In this document: positions 11,935 through 23,550 of the stretch, in pieces
Position numbering within the stretch: position 1 is the first letter of the stretch
Layout of the letters: each line of letters begins with the position of its first letter
From: Homalodisca vitripennis
Taxonomy: Eukaryota; Arthropoda; Insecta; Hemiptera; Cicadellidae
Direction: 5' to 3'
Assembly: GCF_021130785.1 (NCBI RefSeq)
Contig: NW_025777412.1
Location: forward strand, 50,169-114,168
Length of the DNA: 64,000 bases
The notes under the pieces: model-generated
The model's input: only the letters and a program-made list of their open reading frames with translations
Told to the model about the DNA's origin: nothing
Databases searched by the model: none
Translations under genes and position numbers: made by a program

Positions 11935-13348
11935 TCAACATTGCAAAAGAAATGGGAAAGATTTATATGGATTGTTTTCTATTTTTGTAAGTACATACGA
12001 GTAAGTGATATTAGCAGAACATTTATGTGAAAATTATTGCTTAACACCAGAATAAAGAAGATTAATGTTTATATGTTCCATATTAAGGTATTTTTAATCA
12101 ATTTATTATAGGTGTCATATTTTCCGACTGAAATAAAATAAAGTTTGATCGGTTTTTTTTTTTAAGCATTATTTTATAAATTGCAAGCGATAATATGCTC
12201 TCACCGAAGCTGTAAATTTTAATACTCGTATGTGCTGGTAGTTTAAAAATTTAATTTATAATAAAGTACAGAAATGAGATTGTATATTACAATCGAGTCA
12301 AAGTTACAAATTTTACTTTAGTTAAAACAAAGATTTGAGTTGTTTAAATAACTTTCTTAAATCTTGATTTGTATTTACTTACATGTGAAATTCGACAAAT
12401 GCAAGTGACAAGTAAGTAGTGTACTTGCATGAGGTTAATATCTTTAAGAATTTGAAGCTAGAAAAACCACAGTTCTTAGTACTGGATATTTATTTATTTA
12501 TTTATTTATTTCAACGGTTCCACCATTTTTACAAAAGTAATTCAACAAATCAAGTACTTAGCAATCAACAAAAGATATATACAAAAGATGTAAATACATT
12601 GTTAACAAATGCTTTGATAGATAACAAAATTAATGAAGAGTGTGGTTTTTAACTATTTCATTTATAATTTGTACTAATAATTATTGTGCATTAACACTGC
12701 CTGATGATTGTAAAATGCACTATAAAAAGTGTACTCTGCCTCAACCAGTCAGTTCCTACAAGACTAAACAGGTCATACAAATTTATTATTTCTTGAGGAA
12801 TGTACAGACATTCAGATGGATAGACGGGTAAGAAAGCCAGACATACAGGCATACGCGGTCGCGCCAACCAAGTAACAGATTCGAACAAGAATAGACCATG
12901 AGGCGGTCTATAGTAATGATGAGTAAGGGAATGAATTTAACCAAACAAATATAGCTCATACTTAGTACATTGAAGTACACTTTATTCAAAATTATTATTC
13001 TTATTTAATAAGTGTTCCATATCTTCCATGATTGTTCTATCTTCATTCCCAAGTATAGACCTACTGAATATCTAAAACGCTGCTAAAACGTCAAATCTAT
13101 ATGATAATATAGTAGTAACTATAATAGTCGTGTTATGACTCATCACTAAATTAAAACATCAAACAAGTAAAGTAGTCTGGCAATTCTACTAGGTAAGTTA
13201 TCTAATAATAAGTATAAACAGATATAAGACTACTTATATCTTATAATAAGTATGCTAAACAGATTGCCATTAATGTATTTTGCGTTGATTGTCTTATTTA
13301 GTGGGCGTCTACCAATAAGAACCAAATCAACTAACTGTAAGGGGTAAC
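11935..13348. other. AT-rich intergenic DNA, nothing recognised
   Basis: Includes (TTTA)n at about 12,487-12,510. The short frames here have no recognisable similarity. Confidence 0.5.
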
Positions 13349-13394
13349 TTGATAATTAATTCACCCCTAACTATGAGGGTGAATTAATTATCAA
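13349..13394. repeat. Perfect 18-bp hairpin
   Basis: TTGATAATTAATTCACCC (13,349-13,366) and its exact reverse complement (13,377-13,394) flank a 10-nt loop. Nothing else identifies it; it could be a transposon end, a fold-back scar or a structured RNA. Confidence 0.9.
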
Positions 13395-14440
13395 TTTATT
13401 ATTCGTATGCACGCACATTATTACACAAATCTAGTCAACACAAAAATTGTTTAATTTCATGGCAACAATTATGAGTTCACACGTTCATTGCATTACTGCG
13501 TCTGTATCCGGCAGTACTGGAAAATATCATTCGGTATGGATACACTACGAGAATGTTAAAGACAGTACAACGCACAAATAACCAATTAACTTAAACTTAT
13601 AAACTGAGCCATTCTGAAGCCTAGGTTTAGACAAATTAAAAATGTATTTCGTTTTAAACGTTTTAATTGCCTACCTGGAAAATGAAATGTGTGATGAGTG
13701 ATGAAGATGCTGCCAGGCCAGCCGTCTGCTAAGTCATATCTGTAAATACATCATCAATATTATACTTACAAAAACCTAAATTATTAATAATAAAAATTTC
13801 AGCTCCTGAAACCTCCTCTACCATTAGATGAACTTGGCTTAGATACGTATTGTCCTAGATTTTGCTTTATAATTCAGTCATTAAATACATACCTAATTTA
13901 ATAAATAATCTTGACTATCATTATTTGATCAAATATTCATAGAAGTAAGAATTACGGAAAGAACAATATCCACTTAAAATATAAATTTCATAAGCCATTA
14001 ATAATGATTTGTAAGCAACAATACCGAATAAATCAACAGCAATAGCTTCTCTAAAACAAAAAACTGCTGATAAGGCAAGGTTTTAGTAAATATGTCCTGA
14101 CCGCATGTTAATAATGTTTTGTTTTTAAGATGTATGTCATACATTTGAATTTAGAGCAAAATGTGGAAATATAGAAACTTGGATAATAGTAAGTTGTAAC
14201 TATTATTCGCAGTTCATTCACAGTACCGTGACTTCTGATTTCAGAAGCTCAATTCAATCTCAATTTCTCATCGAGTTCGCTACTCAAGCATGTTTTCTTC
14301 CCACCCTAACTTTTGCACGAAGTCACTTCTTGTTGACACAATAATATGACAAAAAATCAATAAAAGTGATAAATAAGGTTTGAACACTTTAATTGTACAA
14401 CTCCTGTCGGTAATACAACACCGATACCCGCCCCCACCCA
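13395..14440. other. AT-rich intergenic DNA, nothing recognised
   Basis: No gene, RNA or transposon end recognised. Confidence 0.55.
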
Positions 14441-14451
14441 AACCCCCCCCC

Positions 14452-14534
<83 letters not shown>

Positions 14535-14592
14535 CACTAGTATTGGTAGTGGTAGTGGTGGTAGTGGTAGTAGTAGTAGTGGTAGTGTATAC
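14441..14592. repeat. Compound microsatellite: C run, (CA)n, (GGTAGT)n-like
   Basis: A run of C bases passes directly into a CA tract of about 80 bases, then, after a short unique piece, into imperfect GGTAGT/TAG triplet repeats at 14,545-14,590. Frames on both strands here are repeat artefacts. Confidence 0.95.
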
Positions 14593-14871
14593 TGTAGTTA
14601 ACACTTCCACTGCTGGCCTGTACTATGTGAGACCGAGCAGTAATCTCAGACTCTAGTGTCATATTATATATCTATCTCAGTCAGCATGTTACACTATTGT
14701 ATAAACTTACAATACTACTACTTACTTAGTATTATGTAGTTATAATACATATAGTTAAAATAATCTTCAAAACATCTATAAATAACATAAATTACTTTAA
14801 ACTGAGACATAGTTAGCTACCTGAGTAATGTTGTGTATTGAAGAGAAGGTGTAGAGTAAGAAATCTGTGGA

Positions 14872-14978
14872 TGACACACACAAACTCTCAAGAAGCACAT
14901 GCACACGTATATTCACATGCACACGCACTCTCAAGACACATTCACACACACATTCACACGCACATGCACACACACAAT
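14872..14978. repeat. Imperfect CA-rich repeat
   Basis: Repeats ACTCTCAAGA, CACATGCACACG and ACATTCACACAC motifs, a degraded CA-type minisatellite about 280 bp from the pure CA tract. Confidence 0.8.
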
Positions 14979-16443
14979 ATGGTAGTATGAAAACTGGAGT
15001 TAATGTTACAATAGGTGACCCAGTATGCCCGCGAGACAGAAGTACCTGAAAAAAAACCAGAACACATCTAACATTCAGTAAGTGCTACTAAAGTCCTTTG
15101 GTGGGCACTATCTAACTGCAAATTTGACTAAACCTCAAGCATTGTACAGAATGGCTCGAATATCGATCTGGAATTGATGAAAAGACAAACTCACGATACT
15201 GAAGACACCCTTCGTTTGAGGTTGGAATTTCATTGCAGATTTAGTAAATTATACTAATTTGGTTAATATTTGTTCTTCAATTAATAACATAAATTATATT
15301 TGTTGCCTAGCAATTTTTGTAACAATTGAATTTTAATTGTGTCAATTGTAATGGCATAAAGACTTGAAACGAGTAGAAACCAATAGGTGTGTTATTAACT
15401 AGAGTACTGAAATAAATTATTTGACAAACGTTTTAAACGCTTCTTTATTTTTAAAGTGAACGAAATTACTTTTCACCGATATCTTACTCTCTTACCAATA
15501 TTTGTAATAATCTTATTATATCACACCAAATAATTGAAATTCCAAGATATTATACATAACTAATAAATCTACGGAGTTTGAAATAATTTTAGTTTCCCTT
15601 TCTGTTACTATCCTTTAATATTATTTTAATAAGTGAATACAAACTAATCTGCTTTGTAACCCAGCCATCTACAATATATGAAGCCCAAATCTGGTGATCT
15701 CTTATAGTTCCACACATTTTTTCACCGTTCCCACACTGATTAATTCATGAATATATCACTGTTCCTAATATTCATATGTGAAAAAGGGTGGAAGGCTGAT
15801 GTATTAAGAATTGAGAAAGATTTTACTGTTTCATGTTGTAGATAATGTTTAATCAGTAAATTTTTGAAGTTTATTTATAAAATTACCTTATAAAATTCCG
15901 TTAAAGATAAATCTATTGAAAGTGCATTGATGTTGGTACTTATTTCTTTTACAAAATTACCAATCTCTTTAACCGTTCGCCTCACATAATAATATTATAG
16001 ATCAAATTTTAATAGCAATTAATAATACACCCTCCATCCTCCTTTAACCAAAGTCGAAAAAAAAATTTAAAATTCAAAATTTTGCATTCACTTTTTTAAC
16101 AAACGATAAAAATAGATTTAAGAAATAGGGGTAAGTATTTTGGGTAATACTGCCCTTCCTTACAAAATTTTGGTTATCTTATAACTATTTTCTTGATGTA
16201 AATATTGGCTAAGAAATAAAATAACTAGACATTGCATTATTAATCTGCTAAAATTAATTAATTTTTATTTTTAAGTAAAAATTGCTATTTCTGTATTATT
16301 ATTATAGGTTTATATATATATATATGAATGACAATTAGCTGTATTACAAGTTTCATTTGTTCATAAACTCTATGTACTCTTACTACTAATACTACTACCT
16401 TCATACTTTGTTATCTTAATTACTTCACCAAATAAACTCACAC
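14979..16443. other. AT-rich intergenic DNA, nothing recognised
   Basis: No feature recognised apart from a short TA tract near 16,311-16,324. Confidence 0.55.
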
Positions 16444-16536
16444 ATACGGCTAATTCCGGCTAATTACACAAATACGGCTAATTCCGTAATTAAAGATATA
16501 ACTTGAATACGGCTAATTCCGCTAATCTAAGATATA
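16444..16536 (+). repeat. Short direct repeat AATACGGCTAATTCCG
   Basis: The motif ATACGGCTAATTCCG occurs three times with slight changes, and GATATAAC/GATATAAA follows two of the copies. Confidence 0.8.
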
Positions 16537-16892
16537 AACTGACTCATAATTAATATGTGAGATTGAAAAACCTGCCACATAAATCTCAGTAAAACAATGT
16601 ACTTACAACAGTTAGTGAACTATATATTCCTTATGTATTTATTTAGATACTTTTGAGTACCAATTTACTAAAATTACTTCTTGTTATTTTAAATTTATAT
16701 TAAGAACTATTATAGCTATAGTCAATAAATAATTAAATTAAGGTTCATGTGAAAATAACTACAGATTATTTCACTTCTAACTAAAACATATTATTTAAAA
16801 ACATGGTAAAAGTATTTTAAATTTAATGCTTTCTTAACAATTGTTAGTAACTGAAAAAAATACGTACAATTCAGAAAATGCAACGTTATCGG

Positions 16893-16944
<52 letters not shown>

Positions 16945-17080
16945 ACAAAAAAAAAAAAAAAAAAAAAAAACAAAAAAAAAAAAAAAAAAAATAAAAAAAA
17001 AAAAAAAAGAAAAAAAAAAAAAAAAAAAAAAGATACTCAAAAAAAATATAAAAAAACAAAAAAAAAAAAAAAAAAAAAAA

Positions 17081-17126
<46 letters not shown>

Positions 17127-17177
17127 AAAAAAAAAAAAAAATAAAAAAAACAAAAAATAAAAAAAAAAAAAAAAAAA
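16893..17177. repeat. ~285-bp interrupted poly-A block
   Basis: Almost pure A, broken by scattered single G, C or T bases and one GATACTC interruption near 17,032. It is much longer than a normal retrotransposon tail, and no element is recognised on either side. The Lys-rich and Phe-rich open frames across it are artefacts. It may be an expanded tract or an assembly or read artefact. Confidence 0.9.
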
Positions 17178-20100
17178 GATTTGTCTGGTGGCCGATGTTG
17201 CAGTTTCCAATCACGTTCAAAAATTAAATTCTCAGTTCCAATCTCTTTTAGAAATCCTTGACAGATGTATTTGTTAGGAAAAATTTATTGTTTAACGTCC
17301 ATTTTTCATTGATACTTTATATGTTGCTTTAATTTATTAAATAGCAAAGATTTAACAATGTACATAGAAAAAATAATCAGAGCAATGCCATTACTTATTT
17401 ATAGGTTTTTATTAGCTTACAGTCATTAGTTTCCCCTAAATTGTATATGACAAATATACTTTATTTATACAGTAAAGAAATATAGAAATCAGTTATATCA
17501 ACATTAAACTTTACTCTAAATTGTATTACGATTTATCTAAACCTTATACTAACTAAGTAAGACCGTTTAAATAGTGCAAATAGAGTACTTTTCAATTAAT
17601 TAATAAAATTAATGTTTTATTACTATGAAAGTGCAAAATTTTGTTTTTTTAATTCAAAAGTGTAATAATTCTTACATTTAATTAATAACGCTAATGCACT
17701 AGTTGAGTATTCTAATTGGAAAAATATTTTAGAATTTATTTAAAACATAAATAGAATCTAATCTCTATATATATCGTGTTAGGCTCAAAATGGTGTTAGT
17801 ATTTTAGCTTTGTACAATAAAACTTAACGATATACTACCATCTTCATCTTGTTTATCTTAATGATGTTGGCAAAAGTACATTTACATAACTGCAGGGACT
17901 ATAACTACAACAAAATAGTTAGTGTGTTAAATATTAATCCATTCAGTCAACATGCGGAAATCTTTACTAAACTGATAAAATTAATTCAGTCTTTTTCATA
18001 TATTTCATATTATTCATTAGGTGTGTAAGACGCGCGATTATTGTAAGATAATCGAGTGAAGTACCGTAGAGCATGACTGCGCCTTGGCTGGGTCTTTGCA
18101 GAGCGATACTAACCTTTGCTTGTTTGACAAAAATACAATTAAAAAAAATAAGGAAATTTACTTTGGAAACAAGTAAATAGGATAAAAATTTTCATCTGAA
18201 CTTTGAAAGGCAGGATTTACTTTGGAAGATAGTTTCCTTAAGAGGTGTAAGTACGAATAAATAAACTAATAGGTTTTATACTGTCAGATTCAAATTGTTC
18301 ACATGTTCAGCGTATTGATGGAAACTGGGAAACTACAACATGCCATTGTACTAAGTGTCCCAGAATTGAGTAAACAAACCTCTTGTCTATACCACTGACA
18401 ATATGCATTCTAGTTACTTTAACCATCCATATAACATTCGTAAACCTTTTAGCAAGAGAACTTGACTTTAGCGTTAGTTGTAATTGTTAGTAATACACAA
18501 CAATCATACAAATTTTGTTTTTTCATTTTATATTCGTATGATACGGGGGGTAAGCGTTCACTAATAAATAAACCTTTGGTTTTAGGGAATGATAAATTTA
18601 GTTTATTGTAAGTCTGTTTTTGTCAAACATTGTTTTGACAGCTTAACCATATGTTAATTCATTTAACAAACATATTGTAATGTTAATAGTTATGTTTCTT
18701 AATAACTGTAATGGTTATGTGCATGGTTTTTAGACACTCAGGACTGGTTGTCTTCCTTGACATTAGTACAGGGGCCGAACCCTAAGACTATAAATTGATT
18801 ACTAAAATGTTTAAAAACACATAGGGGATTTCCTCGTTATACCGGGACAAAATGATTTGACTAATAGTGGATTTTTCAGGCCCTGTGTACGTACATGTTT
18901 TTTTACCTCTAACAACAAGGCAAACCCAATATGGAACTGGAAATAAATTTGACCGGAATTATCTTTTGATTGCAAGAGGCTGATAAGTAGACTCGTGTTG
19001 ACAGAAGTCTAGTAGTAATATATTTTCTTCCTTTTCATCGAGACAACGAGGCATATTTTACTATGCTACTGGAAAATATCTAGACCGGAAGTGAACGCTC
19101 TTTGGCAGGATTAGGATTCTTAAACTCTGCATAAACACTTACACATTCTGCGTTATATATTCTTGATATATAAATATGATCAACACTCATCGATCCAACT
19201 TGTCAAATATATCATTTAGTGTAAATTTGCTAGACACAATCTCAGTATTTATTGTTTTATTTTCTTAATAAGGTATGCCTAAAATATAAGTAATATCCTA
19301 GACGATTCTAATTGCTGTGTATTTTTTTATTTTAAAGAAGATCTTATCTTTCAAACGTGAAAAAAACATTTATTCGCGGCGTATACTTGGAACATTAATT
19401 AATACAGACTTAAATACACACTTTGAACATTAGTTCTTTGTTTCACTGAACGTTTAACATTAGTTTGAAACAACTTAGTAACAAAGGAATAAAATAAGTG
19501 TACCTTAATTTGGTATGTTTTAAATATGTTTTTATTTAACTATATAAACATATTAAACTTAAAAAGTTATAGTAGTTTAGTATTTTGTTTACTAATAATA
19601 ATAACTATTTCTAGCATGATCATTGTTTATATATTTGGAAAGACGACAATTATTTTTTTTAATTGATACAATATTTGTACACAAACTGTATTTAACATTC
19701 TTAATTATTTTTTTACCAACAGTTGTTATAGCCTACTTATTTAAAAGAAAGTCATTAACACATGCAATAAAACTTGTTGTCTTTTTAATTTTTTCTAACG
19801 TAATCGTGTGTAACGAGGTTGCAAACGAAGCCCTTGAACAAAAAGAGTTTGTGCTTGCGCCAGCTCTCATCATGAGAATGAAGCGAGTAATAAATCAAGT
19901 AAAGGGATGAGAAAATAAAATATAATTGAAAGCGTTCCTTAATATCTGCTCTATCAGTAATCAGTGACACTTCTGATTTAGGAATTGCTCTTGGAATTTT
20001 TCATATTGATATATTTGTTGAGTAACCACAACAGTTCCATAAAGTTTAAAACAATTTTCATTCGCAACGAGTGGTTTAAAAGGTAGTTTAAAACTTAAAA

Positions 20101-21622
20101 GAGGAACATTCCAGATGCAAGATATAAAGTAAGCAAGTATAAAGTGGATCCTGAAAGAGTTCCAAATGACATCTTGAATGTTTAATCGAGTAATGAATGA
20201 AAGTAACATAAGAGAGAAATTGCAGAAACTAACAGAAAAGGCTACATTGATTTCTGCTCTGTCACCTTTAGTTCTTCAATCCTTGATTTCAGGAATTCTG
20301 CTCCAGTAAACTCTCTTTCTTACCCTCTCCTCTATAAACAGTTACGTGTAACAGCTTATGTTACGTGCAACAACTTACACTACGTGTTCCGTTGCCATCC
20401 CTTTCAACTCACTTCCATGATTAAAGAATTAAACCCAATTATACTGGATACTCTCTTCATTTCATCATGTAGAATACGATGTGTGGTCTGACAGATTAGT
20501 AGAAAAGTAATGGAAATTTTCCATCATTATGAGTAACAGAATCTTGAAGTATAGAGAAAGGCTCTTATTTAGATGGAAACACGTAAATAATTGGGGTAAA
20601 GATGCAAAAATGTTTAAATCAAGAAATTTGTGTCGGATATTACATATATTCAGTTATTAATTTAAAGGTAGTTTCATTGCAATGTTCTTTTTTGTTGCAA
20701 AAATGCGGCGGCTGGCAAATTCGAAAAGTTGTTAAAAAATGTTATTTTATCGTATCAATGGTTACGCAGCCATTGATACAACGTGTCTGAATTCTTCTCC
20801 AAGAAATAATTTCTTCACAAAAAGTGCAAATGAAATGCTGTTTATCGTTAAATTTTAAATTGCTTTACGCACAGCCGTTAAAACATATTTACTTGCTGTT
20901 GGAGATTCATCCCATTCAAAAAGTATATTCTCTTGTATTCATACAGTTCCATGCTGTTTGCTGTTAAATAAGACATGTGTCTCTTCAACTGTAGTGGGTA
21001 ATTGTAACGGCTATGTAATGTACGGGCCATGCGGTAATAGCATAGCTGATATTCCTGTGCAAACTACAGAAATTATTCCAAATGCCAAGTCTGTTAATTG
21101 TGCAATAATGTACCTAAAAATGGTAAAAAAATGTTTTACCCGTTTCGCAATGCCCTTTTACAATGAAATATTACTTCTACTATGCGTATTGTCTTGCATT
21201 CCCTTCAATGATACTTTATTGATTCATATTCTTTTGTGCATTATATTATAACCAATATAATTAAGTATAGAATTATAATTCAATCAAGCGCTATTTTGAG
21301 CATAATATTTGTAGTTAGTCTGCATTTTGATAATATAAATAAATTAGATAGTTTACCAACACGTTAACACGCAGCATATAATAGGCCATGAGAAACGGTA
21401 ATTTTCTAAATCTAAACCGCAAACGGACATTTTCTGGCTTTGAAATTTATTAATCTCATCGCGAATGCTAATCGAATAGAGAATTGAAGCCTTTTGAATG
21501 ATATTGTTGTATATATGTTTATATATCACGGCTTATATGTTTATTAGTTGGTACTAAATGAAATCCTACTTGGTACTAAAAGATTTATGAGTAATAAATC
21601 TCAAAAACTTCTCCATAAACTG

Positions 21623-21625
<3 letters not shown>
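17178..21625. other. AT-rich intergenic DNA, nothing recognised
   Basis: Over 4 kb without a recognisable gene. Weak internal similarities were seen (18,906-18,958 with 19,032-19,090; 19,935-19,995 with 20,250-20,305), too poor to call. Frames at 19,623-19,910, 20,602-20,790 and 20,958-21,251 show no family signature. Confidence 0.5.
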
Positions 21626-21696
<71 letters not shown>

Positions 21697-21793
21697 CAAT
21701 AAACATTGTGATCAAAAAGTACTTGCTCCGCCGGGAGTCGAACCCGGATCTTTCACTTGCCGGGTGAATGTGCTACCATTACACCACAGAGCG
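21626..21793 (-). mobile_element. tRNA-derived SINE with (TA)n tail
   Basis: On the minus strand a tRNA-like head (21,793-21,724) is followed by a body of about 30 bp (AAGTACTTTTTGATCACAAT and on to TGAAATT) and then a (TA)n tract of about 65 bp reaching 21,626. A tRNA head, a short body and a simple-repeat tail in that order are the usual build of a SINE, transcribed by RNA polymerase III and mobilised by a LINE in trans. The partner LINE is unknown; the CR1/Jockey-like LINEs in this window end differently. The element's 5' edge is set at the acceptor stem and could be a few bases longer. Confidence 0.7.
21724..21793 (-). pseudogene. tRNA-like head with A and B boxes
   Basis: Read on the minus strand, this 70-nt segment folds as a cloverleaf. 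The acceptor stem is GCTCTG/CGGAGC plus one mismatch at the end pair. The D arm contains TGGTGTAATGG, a fair A box. The anticodon arm is TTCAC/GTGAA with the 7-nt loop CCGGCAA. The T arm is CCGGG/CCCGG around TTCGACT, giving a perfect B box GGTTCGACTCC. The loop has C where almost all tRNAs have U33, and there is no variable-loop or CCA evidence for a working tRNA. Position 34-36 would read GGC. I read it as the promoter head of a SINE, though a diverged free tRNA gene cannot be excluded. Confidence 0.7.
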
Positions 21794-21936
21794 CTTACTT
21801 TTTCCGATTCAATTATTTTGTATTTGGTCGGTATCTGTCACATATGCGTTTAAATAAGGAAACTAACATATTATCGGAAGACCAAACACCTGTCAATTGA
21901 CTTTTATTTACTTAAAACTGTATAAATGGCAATAGC

Positions 21937-21972
21937 CTTATTTAATTTCAATGTTTATTGAAATTAAATAAG
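21937..21972. repeat. Perfect 16-bp hairpin, GTTT loop
   Basis: CTTATTTAATTTCAAT (21,937-21,952) pairs perfectly with 21,957-21,972 around the loop GTTT. Part of it, CAATGTTTATTGAAATT (21,949-21,965), is the exact reverse complement of 21,692-21,708, the junction of the SINE body and its TA tail. Confidence 0.9.
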
Positions 21973-22803
21973 TTAGTTAAATTTATTAAATTAAATGTTA
22001 GTTAGTTTTATTTAATGTAAATAATTTAAGGTGTGTAAACAAACCATGAATGTTGAATGTTTATGTTTAATATAGTAATGATAAGAGCTAATAAAGGAAT
22101 ATTGAAAATTACATGTTTATAAGGGATTAAGTCCAAAAAATTGTTTAGGCAAGAAAATACAATCTAGATGATTAAATAAATTGCCACATTATTGATTTTC
22201 ACGAACGTAATACGTTGTTCAAAACGAAGTTATTTGCGTCGCTAACGAGAAGAATTAATCCGCCGTTGATCGCTGGACCCAATTATTGTAGCAGATGACT
22301 GGTTAATCCCAGCTCCGTGTTACGGCGTATCTTGGAATAAAGTGCTGCTATATTCTGTATTGTTTGTTTTACGTAAAAAAATATTTCATTTTATCTACTT
22401 GATTTTGCCTTGAACTAATTAGACAATAATCATTTTAAGATTGTTCTTATTTTTTAAGTTCCGTTTCGGATTTATACACATAAACTTATATGTAGGAATT
22501 TCATTTGCGTAATATAACTGTAAAGATTGTACAGGAAAAATAAATAAATTTTTGGTTATATCTTCATTAATGATATATTTTTACAATATACAGTTTAAAA
22601 GTCTACCATATAAGAAAAATCAAGTAATCAAATAAAATAAAAGTTAAAATGTAAATCTTTCTTTATAAGTATAATCCATATCTTAACAAAGAAGATACCA
22701 GAACTTACCTTGTGCAAAGTGTGATTTGCATGCGAGGGGACACTTACGTGCTAAATCTGCAGCATAACTATTCTAAACATTTGATCAGAGTGTTAACCGA
22801 TTA
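21973..22803. other. AT-rich intergenic DNA, nothing recognised
   Basis: No feature recognised. Confidence 0.55.
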
Positions 22804-23094
22804 AATCTTATTGTAATTACCTTATTTTTTATGAATTAAATTGTATGCGTTGATTAATTTTTAATAGCAGTAATAATTAAATTATTAATAATGATCTGTA
22901 ACTTATTTATTATCGCTGCTTCTTTCGTTTGCCGCTAAATACACAAAGCCACAACAGATTTTTGCAGTAAAAGTAATATCTTCTCATTAACTGACACAAC
23001 TCTTGTAGTACGCGACTGATACAACGCTACTAGTAATCGATGATACAATAACGTTTTAAAATCGAAAAGTAACTTTAAATTTCAGGAAAACGAG
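22804..23094 (+). repeat. Diverged tandem duplication, copy A
   Basis: Shares blocks in order with copy B 456-457 bp downstream: AATCTTATTGTAATTA, a CGTTTGCCGCTA-like block, CAACGCTACTA, a GATRCARTAAYRTTTTA block and TTCAGGAAAACGAG. The constant offset at both ends shows one duplication event followed by divergence and small indels. Confidence 0.75.
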
Positions 23095-23260
23095 TTTCAT
23101 TTCTTTATTACATATGTTTTACTAGCTTCAAATTTGCAGAAATTATATATTGCACCCGTTTGGAGATATTTCATGGGAAACATTTTGCTCGGTTCAGTTT
23201 TCTAAAGTGTAGATAGTGCTACTATACTCAAGTTTTTTATTTATGATGAAAATGTATTTT

Positions 23261-23550
23261 AATCTTATAGTAATTATCTTTTACCTTGTTTTTACGAGTT
23301 AAATGTTAAATTTTGAGTATTTTTATTGTTATCAGAGTGTACTCAATATAACACGTGTTTAATAGTTTCCTGTAATAAATGTAAAACCGCTACTTCCTTC
23401 GCTTGTCGCTAGTGGATCACAACAGCACGTTGTAAATACAACATATTACAATATATTCTCATTCACTGATACATATTCAACGCTACTAATAAGTGACTGA
23501 TGCAGTAATATTTTATAAATCGAAAACTAATTAAAGTTCAGGAAAACGAG
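23261..23550 (+). repeat. Diverged tandem duplication, copy B
   Basis: Counterpart of 22,804-23,094, beginning AATCTTATAGTAATTA and ending GTTCAGGAAAACGAG. The 166 bp between the copies is probably the rest of the ancestral unit. Confidence 0.75.

Noticed and set aside
12806..12870. Possible degenerate copy of the GTCTGTC-type dispersed repeat on the minus strand
   Set aside because: Similarity limited to scattered CAGACA-like strings.
7341..12989. Many 60-108 codon frames on both strands
   Set aside because: No domain, no shared frame with repeats, no splice context; expected by chance in AT-rich DNA of this length.
14280..14610. Val-Cys, Thr-His and Thr-rich frames
   Set aside because: Artefacts of the compound CA and GGTAGT microsatellite.
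16834..17227. Lys-rich and Phe-rich 128-codon frames
   Set aside because: Artefacts of the poly-A block.
18906..19090. Possible 133-bp offset duplication (18,906-18,958 with 19,032-19,090)
   Set aside because: Matches are short and interrupted; could be chance in AT-rich DNA.
19935..20305. Possible duplication around TCTGCTCTRTCA and GATTTYAGGAATTSTGCTC
   Set aside because: Only two short matching pieces with different spacing.
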